NCBI GenBank assembly: GCA_900543945.1
Contig: UQTN01000089.1
Location: 1-8,984, forward strand
Length of the DNA stretch: 8,984 nt
Direction: 5' to 3'
DNA from: an uncultured Collinsella sp.
GTDB lineage: Bacteria > Actinomycetota > Coriobacteriia > Coriobacteriales > Coriobacteriaceae
In this document: positions 1 through 5,736 of the stretch, piece by piece
How the letters are laid out: each line of letters starts with the position of its first letter
How positions within the stretch are numbered: position 1 is the stretch's first letter
Translations under genes and position numbers: made by a program
Notes under the pieces: generated by a model
Told to the model about the DNA's origin: nothing
The model's input: the letters and a program-made list of their open reading frames with translations, nothing else
Database searches by the model: none

Positions 1-403
1 CGGCAGCGACAGCGCCGGCGGGCTCTGCACCCTCGGCCTCCCCAGCAGCGCCTTCGCCCTCGGTGGCACCCTCGCTCGCAGCCTTCTCGGCAGCAAGACG
101 GGCGCGACGCTCGGCAAAGGTCTCCTTCTTGGCGGGCGCTGCCGTCTCGGCGGCATCCTCGTCCGCATCGGAATCATCGTCGGTCGCAGCAGCCTTCTTG
201 GGCTTGACCGGGGCCGACGCGGCCTCGCTCACCGGATCGATAATCTCGGACTGAACAACGGCCGTCATCTTTTCCTGCGTCTCGCGGAACTGACGGATGG
301 CACGGCCGATCGTGCGGCCCATCTGCGGGAGCTTATCCGGGCCAAACAGCAAAAAGCCGAAGACCACGATGATCGCGAGCTCACCCTCTCCAATACCAAA
401 CAC
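1..403 (-). CDS. tatA: Twin-arginine translocase subunit, TatA/TatB type (C-terminus cut by window edge)
   Basis: Membrane subunit of the Tat pathway, which exports folded proteins. Read on the minus strand from a GTG at 403, preceded by GGAGG at 409-413 with a 5-base gap; the nearby ATG at 407 is in another frame and stops after 8 codons. At least 134 residues are visible. Residues 8-20 form one short membrane helix. The hinge FGPDKLP follows at 20-26, then an amphipathic helix at about 28-46 (MGRTIGRAIRQFRE). From about 60 on the tail is Ala/Glu/Asp-rich with Lys patches, low in complexity and probably disordered. Glu8 and the Gly-Pro of the hinge are TatB-like, while the FG-x-x-KLP pattern also fits TatA, so the subtype is open. 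The 3' end lies beyond base 1, so total length and any tatC neighbour cannot be seen. Confidence 0.88.
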   Translation of the reverse strand, partial: MFGIGEGELAIIVVFGFLLFGPDKLPQMGRTIGRAIRQFRETQEKMTAVVQSEIIDPVSEAASAPVKPKKAAATDDDSDADEDAAETAAPAKKETFAERRARLAAEKAASEGATEGEGAAGEAEGAEPAGAVAA

Positions 404-478
404 ACATACCTCCAAGGCTCGATGTGAGTCGAGCCCGCACCGCGCCATTCGGCCGGAACTCGTCTATTCATTCGGTCA

Positions 479-512
479 AGTATAGCGCCCGGACGCCAAA
501 ACGTCCGAGCGC
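479..512 (-). promoter_or_regulatory. Hairpin and possible -10 box between the STAS gene and the Tat gene
   Basis: CGGACG (490-495) pairs with CGTCCG (502-507) around a 6-base loop. GCGC (485-488) and GCGC (509-512) extend the stem after one mismatch. On the minus strand it is followed by TATACTT (478-484), not a real U tract, so it is at best a weak terminator for the STAS transcript. The same TATACT (479-484) could be a -10 box for the Tat gene, 75 bases before its GTG. I see no good -35 upstream of it. Confidence 0.3.
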
Positions 513-556
513 ATCACAAACATATGCCAAACGGCACGCCCTTTTGGGGGCAAAGA

Positions 557-871
557 TTATGCAGCGGTGATCGAAATCTCCTGGTCGACGCCCAACAGCT
601 GAACCACGCGCATCACCGGGGGCTGCACGTTGACGCAGCTAAAACGCTTACCATGATCAGCTGCGTGGTGTGCGGCGCCCACAAGCACGCCAATGCCCGT
701 CGAATCGATGTAGCTCACCTGGGCAAAATCGAGCTCAACGGCCTCAGTGGGCTGCTCGAGCGCCAGGTCGATGGCATTGCGCAGGCTATCGGCGTTAGAG
801 ATATCGATCTCACCGGTCACCTTAATGGTGTAGAGCTCTGGCGTGGGGTTGGTGGAAATACCCAAATCCAT
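557..871 (-). CDS. STAS-domain anti-sigma factor antagonist (SpoIIAA/RsbV-like)
   Basis: A 104-residue single-domain STAS protein. In the SpoIIAA/RsbV family the unphosphorylated form binds an anti-sigma kinase and frees the sigma factor, and the kinase switches it off by phosphorylating one Ser. The signature is visible: a first beta strand with KVTGEIDISNADSLR (17-31), a DFAQVSYIDSTGIGVLV stretch (48-64) and the phosphoacceptor motif D56-S57-T58-G59. Length matches the family. The ATG at 871 has AAAGGAG at 879-885 with a 7-base gap. It lies 66 bases downstream of the aminotransferase on the same strand, so co-transcription is plausible. No anti-sigma kinase or sigma factor gene is in the window, so its partner is unknown. 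A role in other STAS circuits is possible, but the intact DSTG site favours a classical phospho-switch. Confidence 0.9.
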   Translation of the reverse strand: MDLGISTNPTPELYTIKVTGEIDISNADSLRNAIDLALEQPTEAVELDFAQVSYIDSTGIGVLVGAAHHAADHGKRFSCVNVQPPVMRVVQLLGVDQEISITAA

Positions 872-937
872 GTATACGCTCCTTTACGTATCGAAAGTGC
901 GGATAGTACTAGGCGCGGACTTGCGGGGCCCTACGCG

Positions 938-2242
938 TTAGGCGCGCTCGGCACGCGCAAGCTCGGCAGCGACGAGCTTGACAGCCAGCACCAGCACATC
1001 GAGCGCAGCCTCCAGGTCCTCGACCGTGGGATAGCTCGGCGCGATGCGGATGTTGGTGTCGCGCGGATCCTTGCCATAAGGCCAGGTGGCACCAGCCGGC
1101 GTGAGCTTGACGCCCAGGTCGGCACAAAGCGCGGCGACCTTCTGGGCCGAGCCCTCGGGGCCATCGAAACTCACAAAGTAGCCGCCATGGGGATGAGTCC
1201 AAGTGGCGCAACCCGTGTTACCCAAGCCCTCGGTGAGTTTACGCTCAACGGCCTCAAAGCGCGGGCGCAGGAACTCGGCATGCTTTTTCATGTGCTCCTT
1301 GACCGCCTCGATGGTGGGAAGGAAACGCACGTGACGCAGCTGGTTGAGCTTGTCGGCGCTAATAAGACCAGCCTTCAGGCGCTTGGAGAACTCGGCGATG
1401 ACCGCGGGGCTCGCACCGATAAAGCCGATGCCGGCGCCCGGGAAGGTGATCTTGGACGTCGAGGCAAAGGCCACCACGCGATCCTCGGTGCCCGCCGCGC
1501 GAGCGAGGTCAAAGATGTTTGCGAGCTCGTCGGTCTCGTCGTACAGGTCGTGCACGCAGTAGGCGTTGTCCCAGAAGATGCGGAAATCGGGCGCGGCCGT
1601 GGGCATCTCAACCAGGCGGCGCACGGTGTCCTCGCTAAAGGTGATGCCCGTGGGGTTGGAATACTTGGGCACGCACCAGATACCCTTGATGGAATCGTCG
1701 GCGGCAACGAGGCGCTCGACCTCGTCCATGTCGGGGCCGTTGTCAGTCATCGCGACGGGGACGTTCTCGATACCCAGGTCGGCGGTGATGCCAAAGTGGC
1801 GGTCGTAGCCGGGAACAGGGCACAGGAACTTGACCTTCTTGCCGTCGTGCGCGGCCTCGTAAGCCTCCCAGGGCTCGCTGCCGCACGAGCCGCAGCGCCA
1901 AAACATGCCGGCGATATCGTGCTCGATCAGCAGGCTCGACGAACCCAGTACGAGCGTCTGCTCGGCGGGGCAACCCAGGAACTCCCCCGCCAGCTTGCGT
2001 GCCGAGGGAATGCCCTCAAAGCAACCGTAGTTGGAGCAGTCGACGTTGCCGTCGTGCAGATCGGCATCGGCATTGAGGATATCGAGCATGGGTCGAGAGA
2101 TGTCCACCTGGGAGGGCGACGGCTTGCCGCGGGCCATGTCGAGCGCCAGGCCCTTGGCCTTGACCTCGGCGACCTCGGCTTTGAGCGCCTCGATGGCGGC
2201 ATCGAGTTCGGTGGTTTCCATCTTCTGGTAGATCGTCTGCAT
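938..2242 (-). CDS. PLP-dependent aminotransferase, subgroup Ic aspartate aminotransferase type
   Basis: Fold-type I PLP enzyme of 434 residues, most like the subgroup Ic aspartate aminotransferases (the Corynebacterium AspT type). These move an amino group between aspartate and 2-oxoglutarate, linking amino-acid and TCA metabolism in the cytosol. Visible features in order: an N-terminal helix (9-32), ARGKPSPSQ (37-45), YGCFEGIPSAR (72-82), LGSSSL (99-104, cofactor phosphate region), SNPTG (195-199), DNAY (225-228, with the Asp that contacts the pyridine N), STSKITFPGAG (261-271, with Schiff-base Lys264) and NIRIAPSYPT (397-406, with carboxylate-binding Arg399). The ATG at 2242 has AAAGGT at 2251-2256 with an 8-base gap; the alternative Met8 has no ribosome site. 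The gene diverges from the small plus-strand gene at 2393. Substrate is inferred from family resemblance; another dicarboxylic or aromatic acceptor is possible. Confidence 0.9.
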   Translation of the reverse strand: MQTIYQKMETTELDAAIEALKAEVAEVKAKGLALDMARGKPSPSQVDISRPMLDILNADADLHDGNVDCSNYGCFEGIPSARKLAGEFLGCPAEQTLVLGSSSLLIEHDIAGMFWRCGSCGSEPWEAYEAAHDGKKVKFLCPVPGYDRHFGITADLGIENVPVAMTDNGPDMDEVERLVAADDSIKGIWCVPKYSNPTGITFSEDTVRRLVEMPTAAPDFRIFWDNAYCVHDLYDETDELANIFDLARAAGTEDRVVAFASTSKITFPGAGIGFIGASPAVIAEFSKRLKAGLISADKLNQLRHVRFLPTIEAVKEHMKKHAEFLRPRFEAVERKLTEGLGNTGCATWTHPHGGYFVSFDGPEGSAQKVAALCADLGVKLTPAGATWPYGKDPRDTNIRIAPSYPTVEDLEAALDVLVLAVKLVAAELARAERA

Positions 2243-2284
2243 GGGGTGCGACCTTTCGCGAAGCGGTACGTTGCAGTTCGTCTA

Positions 2285-2290
2285 AGTATA
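2285..2290 (-). promoter_or_regulatory. Candidate -10 box for the aminotransferase gene
   Basis: TATACT on the minus strand, 42 bases before the ATG at 2242, inside the 150-base divergent gap. No convincing -35 at 16-18 bases upstream, so this is a weak call based on the hexamer and its position. Confidence 0.3.
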
Positions 2291-2381
2291 GACCGCCATC
2301 GTCGCAACGTTATGAAGCCGTGATAGATTAAGTTCATCGCAATCAATTACGAATCGCCGCGCATGCCGGCGTGGGGCGCCC

Positions 2382-2388
2382 AAGGAGG
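2382..2388 (+). promoter_or_regulatory. Ribosome binding site that fixes the start of the 84-residue protein
   Basis: AAGGAGG lies 4 bases before ATG 2393. An in-frame ATG at 2363 would add ten residues, but it places this perfect Shine-Dalgarno sequence inside the coding region and has no ribosome site of its own. Start 2393 is therefore preferred. Confidence 0.75.
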
Positions 2389-2392
2389 CACT

Positions 2393-2647
2393 ATGGAGTA
2401 CGGATCGTTTCAGGCCGAGGAATTCGGCGACTTGCAGCGCCTGGTCGACGGACTGTTTTACGACCGCCACGCCATCGACCGCCTGGATCTGATCGTACAG
2501 GCCGAAATCTTGGACCTGGCGCCCGACCTCATGGAAATCGTGAACCTTTTGCCGCCCGGCTACTACGACCGCCAGTCACTTTGCGACCAGCTCAACTCCG
2601 CCTTGGCCGCCCACGGCTGGGGCGCCGTCTACGGAACGGTGGAATAA
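2393..2647 (+). CDS. Small acidic protein of unknown function (84 residues)
   Basis: I do not recognise this protein. Its coding status is supported by the strong ribosome site, GC-rich codon use like its neighbours and a clean stop. It has 15 Asp/Glu against 4 Arg and no Lys, so it should be clearly acidic and cytosolic; no signal peptide or membrane segment is seen. An amphipathic, probably helical region spans about 7-52 (EEFGDLQRLVDGLF, then DRLDLIVQAEILDL). It is followed by a Pro-Gly turn, NLLPPGYYDR (51-60), a second helix SLCDQLNSALAAHG (62-75) and a Gly-rich end GWGAVYGTVE. Cys64 is the only cysteine. It diverges from the aminotransferase and has a possible terminator directly after the stop. 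It could be a small binding or adaptor protein, but nothing in the sequence shows a partner. Confidence 0.7.
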   Translation: MEYGSFQAEEFGDLQRLVDGLFYDRHAIDRLDLIVQAEILDLAPDLMEIVNLLPPGYYDRQSLCDQLNSALAAHGWGAVYGTVE

Positions 2648-2699
2648 GCCTCGAGGCCGGCGATTTGGCCCGCTTCCCGACCTTGGCGAGGCTTGTTTT
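2646..2699 (+). terminator. Possible intrinsic terminator of the 84-residue protein gene
   Basis: AAGCCTC (2646-2652, overlapping the stop codon) pairs perfectly with GAGGCTT (2688-2694). GGCC/GGCC pairing is possible in the loop, and TTGTTTT (2693-2699) follows. The long 35-base loop and interrupted T run make it a moderate candidate. Confidence 0.4.
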
Positions 2700-2702
2700 A
2701 GG

Positions 2703-2940
2703 GCTTGTGGCCAAAAAAGGGCAAATATGAGTACTGTTACCTTTTTAGTAGCAGCGATTCTTGGTCGAAATCGGCAAAACTCGACTTGAAACTTCCTAAT
2801 CACCGTCAGCTAGCGCCAAATTGGAAGTCGATGGTCACTCATTAACGTACAGTTCTTATAACTTTGTTCATTATTTTCCGCACCTAAAATGATACGCCGT
2901 TTGTGACAGTACTCACAAACGGCGTTTTTTGACCACTGGC
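2703..2940. repeat. Inverted-repeat-bounded element, MITE-like, no transposase
   Basis: The left arm (2703-2740) and the reverse complement of the right arm (2903-2940) agree at 28 of 38 positions without gaps. Shared blocks are GTGG, an A6 tract (2713-2718 against T6 2925-2930) and TGAGTACTGT (2728-2737 against 2906-2915). The arms enclose about 160 AT-richer bases with no ORF. I find no convincing target-site duplication. It could be a decayed non-autonomous element, two inverted copies of a dispersed motif, or the two halves of a structured RNA. Confidence 0.5.
2894..2930 (+). terminator. Strong intrinsic terminator on the plus strand
   Basis: ACGCCGTTTGTGA (2894-2906) pairs perfectly with TCACAAACGGCGT (2913-2925) around loop CAGTAC, and T6 (2925-2930) follows. 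On the minus strand the same stem is followed only by ATCATTTTAGG, so it could serve as a weaker terminator for nhaA, which ends 91 bases before the stem. Confidence 0.85.
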
Positions 2941-3020
2941 GTGTCTGGCAGGCGGCAAGCACCGCCCGAATCCGCATTTTGAACGCGCCCGAATCGGTTC
3001 TGGAGCCGGTTTTCGCGCTC

Positions 3021-4379
3021 TTACTCGTCTTTGGGCGAGGGATGCTTGCAGACCACGCTCATGTAGATCATGCCGAGCACGGCTGCGGTGACCGAACCGG
3101 CGAGAATAGCGGCCTTGGCTGCAAGAACCTCAAACTGGGCCGTCGGGAAGGCAAGGCCGCTGATGAGAATCGACATGGTAAAGCCGATACCGCCCAGAAT
3201 GCCCACGCCGGCAATCATGTGCCAGTTGACATTGTGCGGCAGCTCGCAGGCCTTAAGCTTAACCAGGGCAAACGTCATACCAAAGATGCCGATCGGCTTG
3301 CCCAGCAGCATGCCAAAGTACACGCCGAGCGTCACCGGATCGGTGAGCAGCGTGCTCATGTCCACGCCCACTAAGCGAACCTGAGCGTTTACGAACGCAA
3401 AGATCGGCAGGATCACAAAGTTGACCGGCGTGGAGATCAGACGCTCCATACGGATAAGCGGCGGGGTCACGCGGTGCATGACGCGCTCGACCTTGGTAGT
3501 CGAGACGGTAAAGTCATGCTGGCCCAGGATGTGTGCCTCGTCGTCGTAGCGGTCATCGAGCAGCGGCAGGCACTCGCCCAGCCAATCGGTGAGACTATCG
3601 AGCTTGACGCCGCACTTGGCCGGAATGGTGAAGGCCAGGATGACGCCAGCAAGCGTGGCATGTACGCCGCTCTTGAACATGCAGAACCACAACAGCAGCC
3701 CCAGTACCGAATACGGGGCAAGGCGGTAATGCTGCGTCTTGTTGAGCCACACGAGCGCGCAGGTCACAAGCGCGGCGGCGCCCAACCAAAACGGATTGGG
3801 GCTCTGACCGTAGAAGATGGCGATGGCGGCGATGGAGATCAGGTCGTCGGCGATAGCGAGCGTCGAGAAGAACACGCGCACGCCGTTGGGAACGCGGTTG
3901 CCCAAAAGCGACAGCACGCCCAGCGCAAAGGCAATATCGGTTGCCATGGGGATGGCCCAACCGTTGCGGGCGCCGGCATGGTTAAAGATCAGGTAGATGC
4001 AAGCGGGAACGACAACGCCGCCCACGGCCGCCAGCATGGGAAGCATGGCCTGACGCGGATTCTTGAGCTCACCGACCGTCATCTCGTACTTAAGCTCGAT
4101 GCCCACCAACAAAAAGAAAATCGCCATGAGGAAGTCGTTGACGAAAAGCTCAACGGTGAGACCGGCCGTAAGGTTGCCCAGACCCACATACAGCGGGGTC
4201 TCCAAAAAGTGATGGATGGCCTCGTAGGCATCGGTATTGGCGCAGATGACGGCGGCGATGGCGGCGATCACCATGACGGCGGCAGAAATGGTGCCGTTCT
4301 CGGCAATGCGCTCCCAAATGTCGTGACGTTCAAAGCGCTTGCGCTCACGAACGTTGAACAGCTGCTCAGTTGCTGCCAT
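3021..4379 (-). CDS. nhaA: Na+/H+ antiporter NhaA
   Basis: Inner-membrane antiporter that expels Na+ (or Li+) in exchange for H+, for salt and pH homeostasis. At 452 residues it is longer than the roughly 390 of E. coli NhaA. Family motifs in order: GIELKYEM (93-100), MATDIAFALG (145-154, Asp148 matching E. coli D133), LAIADDL (174-180, Asp178-Asp179 matching the ion-binding D163-D164), SGVHATLAGV (237-246), LGKPIGI (359-365, Lys361 matching K300) and GGIGFTMSI (396-404). About a dozen hydrophobic segments lie between residues 30 and 443. The extra length is an N-terminal Arg/Lys/Glu-rich stretch (1-27) and a hydrophilic loop (about 254-312) in place of a loop of about 16 residues in E. coli; such long loops are common in the family. 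ATG 4379 has AAAGGAG at 4386-4392 with a 6-base gap. A terminator-like leader precedes it. Confidence 0.97.
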   Translation of the reverse strand: MAATEQLFNVRERKRFERHDIWERIAENGTISAAVMVIAAIAAVICANTDAYEAIHHFLETPLYVGLGNLTAGLTVELFVNDFLMAIFFLLVGIELKYEMTVGELKNPRQAMLPMLAAVGGVVVPACIYLIFNHAGARNGWAIPMATDIAFALGVLSLLGNRVPNGVRVFFSTLAIADDLISIAAIAIFYGQSPNPFWLGAAALVTCALVWLNKTQHYRLAPYSVLGLLLWFCMFKSGVHATLAGVILAFTIPAKCGVKLDSLTDWLGECLPLLDDRYDDEAHILGQHDFTVSTTKVERVMHRVTPPLIRMERLISTPVNFVILPIFAFVNAQVRLVGVDMSTLLTDPVTLGVYFGMLLGKPIGIFGMTFALVKLKACELPHNVNWHMIAGVGILGGIGFTMSILISGLAFPTAQFEVLAAKAAILAGSVTAAVLGMIYMSVVCKHPSPKDE

Positions 4380-4385
4380 GGGCGG

Positions 4386-4409
4386 CTCCTTTCACGGGAA
4401 AGTTCCCGT
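4386..4409 (-). promoter_or_regulatory. Shine-Dalgarno of nhaA with an abutting hairpin
   Basis: ACGGGAA (4394-4400) pairs perfectly with TTCCCGT (4403-4409) over a 2-base gap, more realistically six pairs with a 4-base loop. In the nhaA mRNA this hairpin ends one base before the AAAGGAG (4386-4392). It could keep the ribosome site free, protect the 5' side, or take part in a switch with the terminator hairpin just upstream. Confidence 0.5.
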
Positions 4410-4412
4410 CTT

Positions 4413-4448
4413 AAAAAAGCACGGCCCGCCCAAGTGGCGGCGCCGCGC
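4413..4448 (-). terminator. Terminator-like hairpin inside the nhaA leader
   Basis: In the minus-strand RNA, a 5' arm of 13 bases (4448 down to 4436) pairs with a 12-base 3' arm (4430 down to 4419). One G is bulged, one pair is G-U, and the loop is ACTTG. A U6 tract (4418-4413) follows directly, so this is a full intrinsic terminator by sequence. It ends 34 bases before the nhaA ATG. The pyrophosphatase gene upstream already has its own terminator, so this one looks like part of the nhaA leader. Confidence 0.65.
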
Positions 4449-4523
4449 TCTATCGTATTACGCTTGCATCTAGCCTACCCTGCACGACAAGCACGCAGGC
4501 GTGGCCGAAAAGCGGAACCACAG

Positions 4524-4558
4524 GTTGAACATTATTTGCTCAACGGCACGGGCGTGCC
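4524..4558. promoter_or_regulatory. Two adjacent dyads upstream of nhaA, possible operator
   Basis: GTTGAACA (4524-4531) and TGCTCAAC (4537-4544) form an 8-base inverted repeat with one mismatch and a 5-base AT spacer, the geometry of a dimeric repressor site. Directly next to it, GGCACG (4545-4550) and CGTGCC (4553-4558) form a second, perfect dyad. Both lie about 145-180 bases upstream of the nhaA ATG. I cannot place a promoter with confidence; a weak -10 candidate TACGAT lies at 4454-4459 on the minus strand. Confidence 0.35.
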
Positions 4559-4587
4559 TGTCCGGGAGACGACGCGGCGCCGTGCAC

Positions 4588-4627
4588 AAAAAACGACCGG
4601 AGCGCGGGGCGTCCGCGATCCGGTCGT
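4588..4627 (-). terminator. Intrinsic terminator of the pyrophosphatase gene
   Basis: On the minus strand ACGACCGG (from 4627) pairs with CCGGTCGT (ending 4593). An inner GC stem (4603-4608 with 4612-4617) lengthens it, and T6 (4593-4588) follows. It starts 20 bases after the ppaC stop codon. Confidence 0.85.
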
Positions 4628-4646
4628 GGCGTTCGGTCAACTAAAC

Positions 4647-5570
4647 CTAGCAGGCGGCCATGATGGGGGCAGCGACCTGCTTCTTACGGGAGAGGACGCC
4701 CGGCATCCAGACGCCGTCGTGCTCGTCGGCAATGCCCAGGCCCTTCTGAGCAGCCTCGGTCTCGCCCTCGAGCAGGACCTGCGAGCCCTCCTCCATGATG
4801 TCGGTAATGCACAGGACGATGCCGTCAGCACCCTTCTCGGCGGCGTAGGCGCGCATGGCCTCGCGGATCTCGTCGATCATGCCGAGCGCACGGCTCTTAT
4901 CGACGGTCTCGTACTGGCCGATGAGCAGCTTCTTGCCCGCAGGCTCGAACATCTTGATGTCGTTGCCGACCATCTCGGCTGCGGTGAAGGAGCCGGACGG
5001 ACGGGTAAGGAAGACATCCATGCCAAACTTGACCGGGTCGACGCCCACCTGCTCGCCGAGCTTGGCGGCGACAGCGCGGTCGACATCGGTGGTGGTGGGG
5101 CTCTTGAGCATGAGCGTATCGGTCATCATGGCCGAGAGCAGCAGCTTGGCCTGAACGTCGGAAAGCTCAACGCCGAGCACGCCGGCGAGCTTGGTGACGA
5201 TGGTGCAGCTGGAGCCCCAGGGCAGGCAGATGTAGTGCAGCGGGCCGGCGGTCTCGAAGTCGCCAATGCGGTGATGGTCGACGACACCAAAGACCGTGGC
5301 GTCCTTAAGGCCGGCGACGGACTGGGCGGACTCGTTGTGGTCGGTGAGGACGACGAGCTGACCGGCCTCGACGGACTCGATCACGCGGGGCTCGGCAATG
5401 CCGGCGTCGGCAAGCAGCTTGGCGGACTCGGCCGGGAGCTGGCCCAGAGCGCAGGCCTCGTAGGTGTTGCCGGCATACTCAACCTGGTTGAGCAGCTGGG
5501 ACAGGACGACGGCGCTCATAATGGCGTCGTTATCGGGGTTCTGGTGACCAAAGACAAGAACGTTTGCCAT
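4647..5570 (-). CDS. ppaC: Manganese-dependent inorganic pyrophosphatase (family II)
   Basis: Soluble enzyme that splits pyrophosphate into two phosphates, pulling biosynthetic reactions forward. Its 307 residues match family II (DHH superfamily) enzymes without CBS inserts. N-terminal DHH domain: GHQNPDNDAI (8-17, metal ligands His9, Asp13, Asp15), LTDHNE (75-80, Asp77), VDHH (97-100) and MMTDTLM (148-154, Asp151). C-terminal DHHA2 domain: the substrate-binding SRKKQ motif (294-298) near the end. All key residues are present. ATG 5570 has GGAGG at 5577-5581 with a 6-base gap. The gene has its own terminator and a 166-base gap to the ROK kinase gene upstream on the same strand. That gap contains a palindromic repeat, so it is probably its own transcription unit. 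Confidence 0.97.
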   Translation of the reverse strand: MANVLVFGHQNPDNDAIMSAVVLSQLLNQVEYAGNTYEACALGQLPAESAKLLADAGIAEPRVIESVEAGQLVVLTDHNESAQSVAGLKDATVFGVVDHHRIGDFETAGPLHYICLPWGSSCTIVTKLAGVLGVELSDVQAKLLLSAMMTDTLMLKSPTTTDVDRAVAAKLGEQVGVDPVKFGMDVFLTRPSGSFTAAEMVGNDIKMFEPAGKKLLIGQYETVDKSRALGMIDEIREAMRAYAAEKGADGIVLCITDIMEEGSQVLLEGETEAAQKGLGIADEHDGVWMPGVLSRKKQVAAPIMAAC

Positions 5571-5691
5571 GGATATCCTCCACTTGATATGTGTACTTGG
5601 ACGTAGCTATGGTAGCACGCCGATGCCGAGCCTTCGCAGACGGAAGGGCCACGGCATATTTTGTGGCAAGCATGGGGGCCAAGGCTGTCCC

Positions 5692-5735
5692 TTTCGCACC
5701 ATGTTGGTGCAAAGTAACCTGTCCCCCTTGCACCA
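5692..5735. repeat. REP-like palindromic element between the kinase and pyrophosphatase genes
   Basis: Three arms can pair in two ways: GCACCA (5696-5701), TGGTGC (5705-5710) and GCACCA (5730-5735). One form is CTTTCGCACCA against TGGTGCAAAG (5692-5714, one bulge). The other is TGGTGCAA (5705-5712) with TTGCACCA (5728-5735). The loop contains AACCTGTCCC (5717-5726). No U tract follows on either strand, so it is not a standard terminator for the kinase gene. The opposite strand reads GGGACAGGTT, also found in a second palindrome at 6746-6770. Confidence 0.5.
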
Positions 5736-5736
5736 G

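Larger units (their letters stand above)
2648..3020. other. 373-base intergenic region
   Basis: No gene is supported here. From left to right it holds a possible terminator of the upstream gene, then an AT-richer block (about 2700-2935) bounded by a long inverted repeat, then a GC-rich stretch. The block has internal dyads such as ACTTCC (2791-2796) with GGAAGT (2823-2828). The GC-rich stretch has a small GGCGG/CCGCC hairpin (2951-2966) and a 10-base direct repeat CGCCCGAATC (2963-2972 and 2986-2995). The lower GC of the block compared with both flanks suggests a different origin. Confidence 0.6.

Noticed and set aside
265..471. 68-codon minus-strand ATG frame at the Tat gene
   Set aside because: Out of frame with the GTG-started Tat subunit, whose membrane helix and FGPDKLP hinge are unmistakable.
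524..2323. 599-codon open frame on the plus strand
   Set aside because: It lies opposite the STAS and aminotransferase genes, both of which have full motifs and ribosome sites. The translation is low in family character and its openness follows from GC-rich codon bias.
2963..2995. Direct repeat CGCCCGAATC, two copies
   Set aside because: Only two short copies with a 13-base spacer; no array or iteron pattern.
3323..3620. Extra hydrophilic loop of NhaA as a fused domain
   Set aside because: About 43 residues more than E. coli NhaA, but long loops at this place occur in many family members and no separate domain is visible.
3474..5606. 710-codon open frame on the plus strand
   Set aside because: It runs antisense through nhaA, both terminator hairpins and ppaC. 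No ribosome site or recognisable domain; a shadow of two certain genes.
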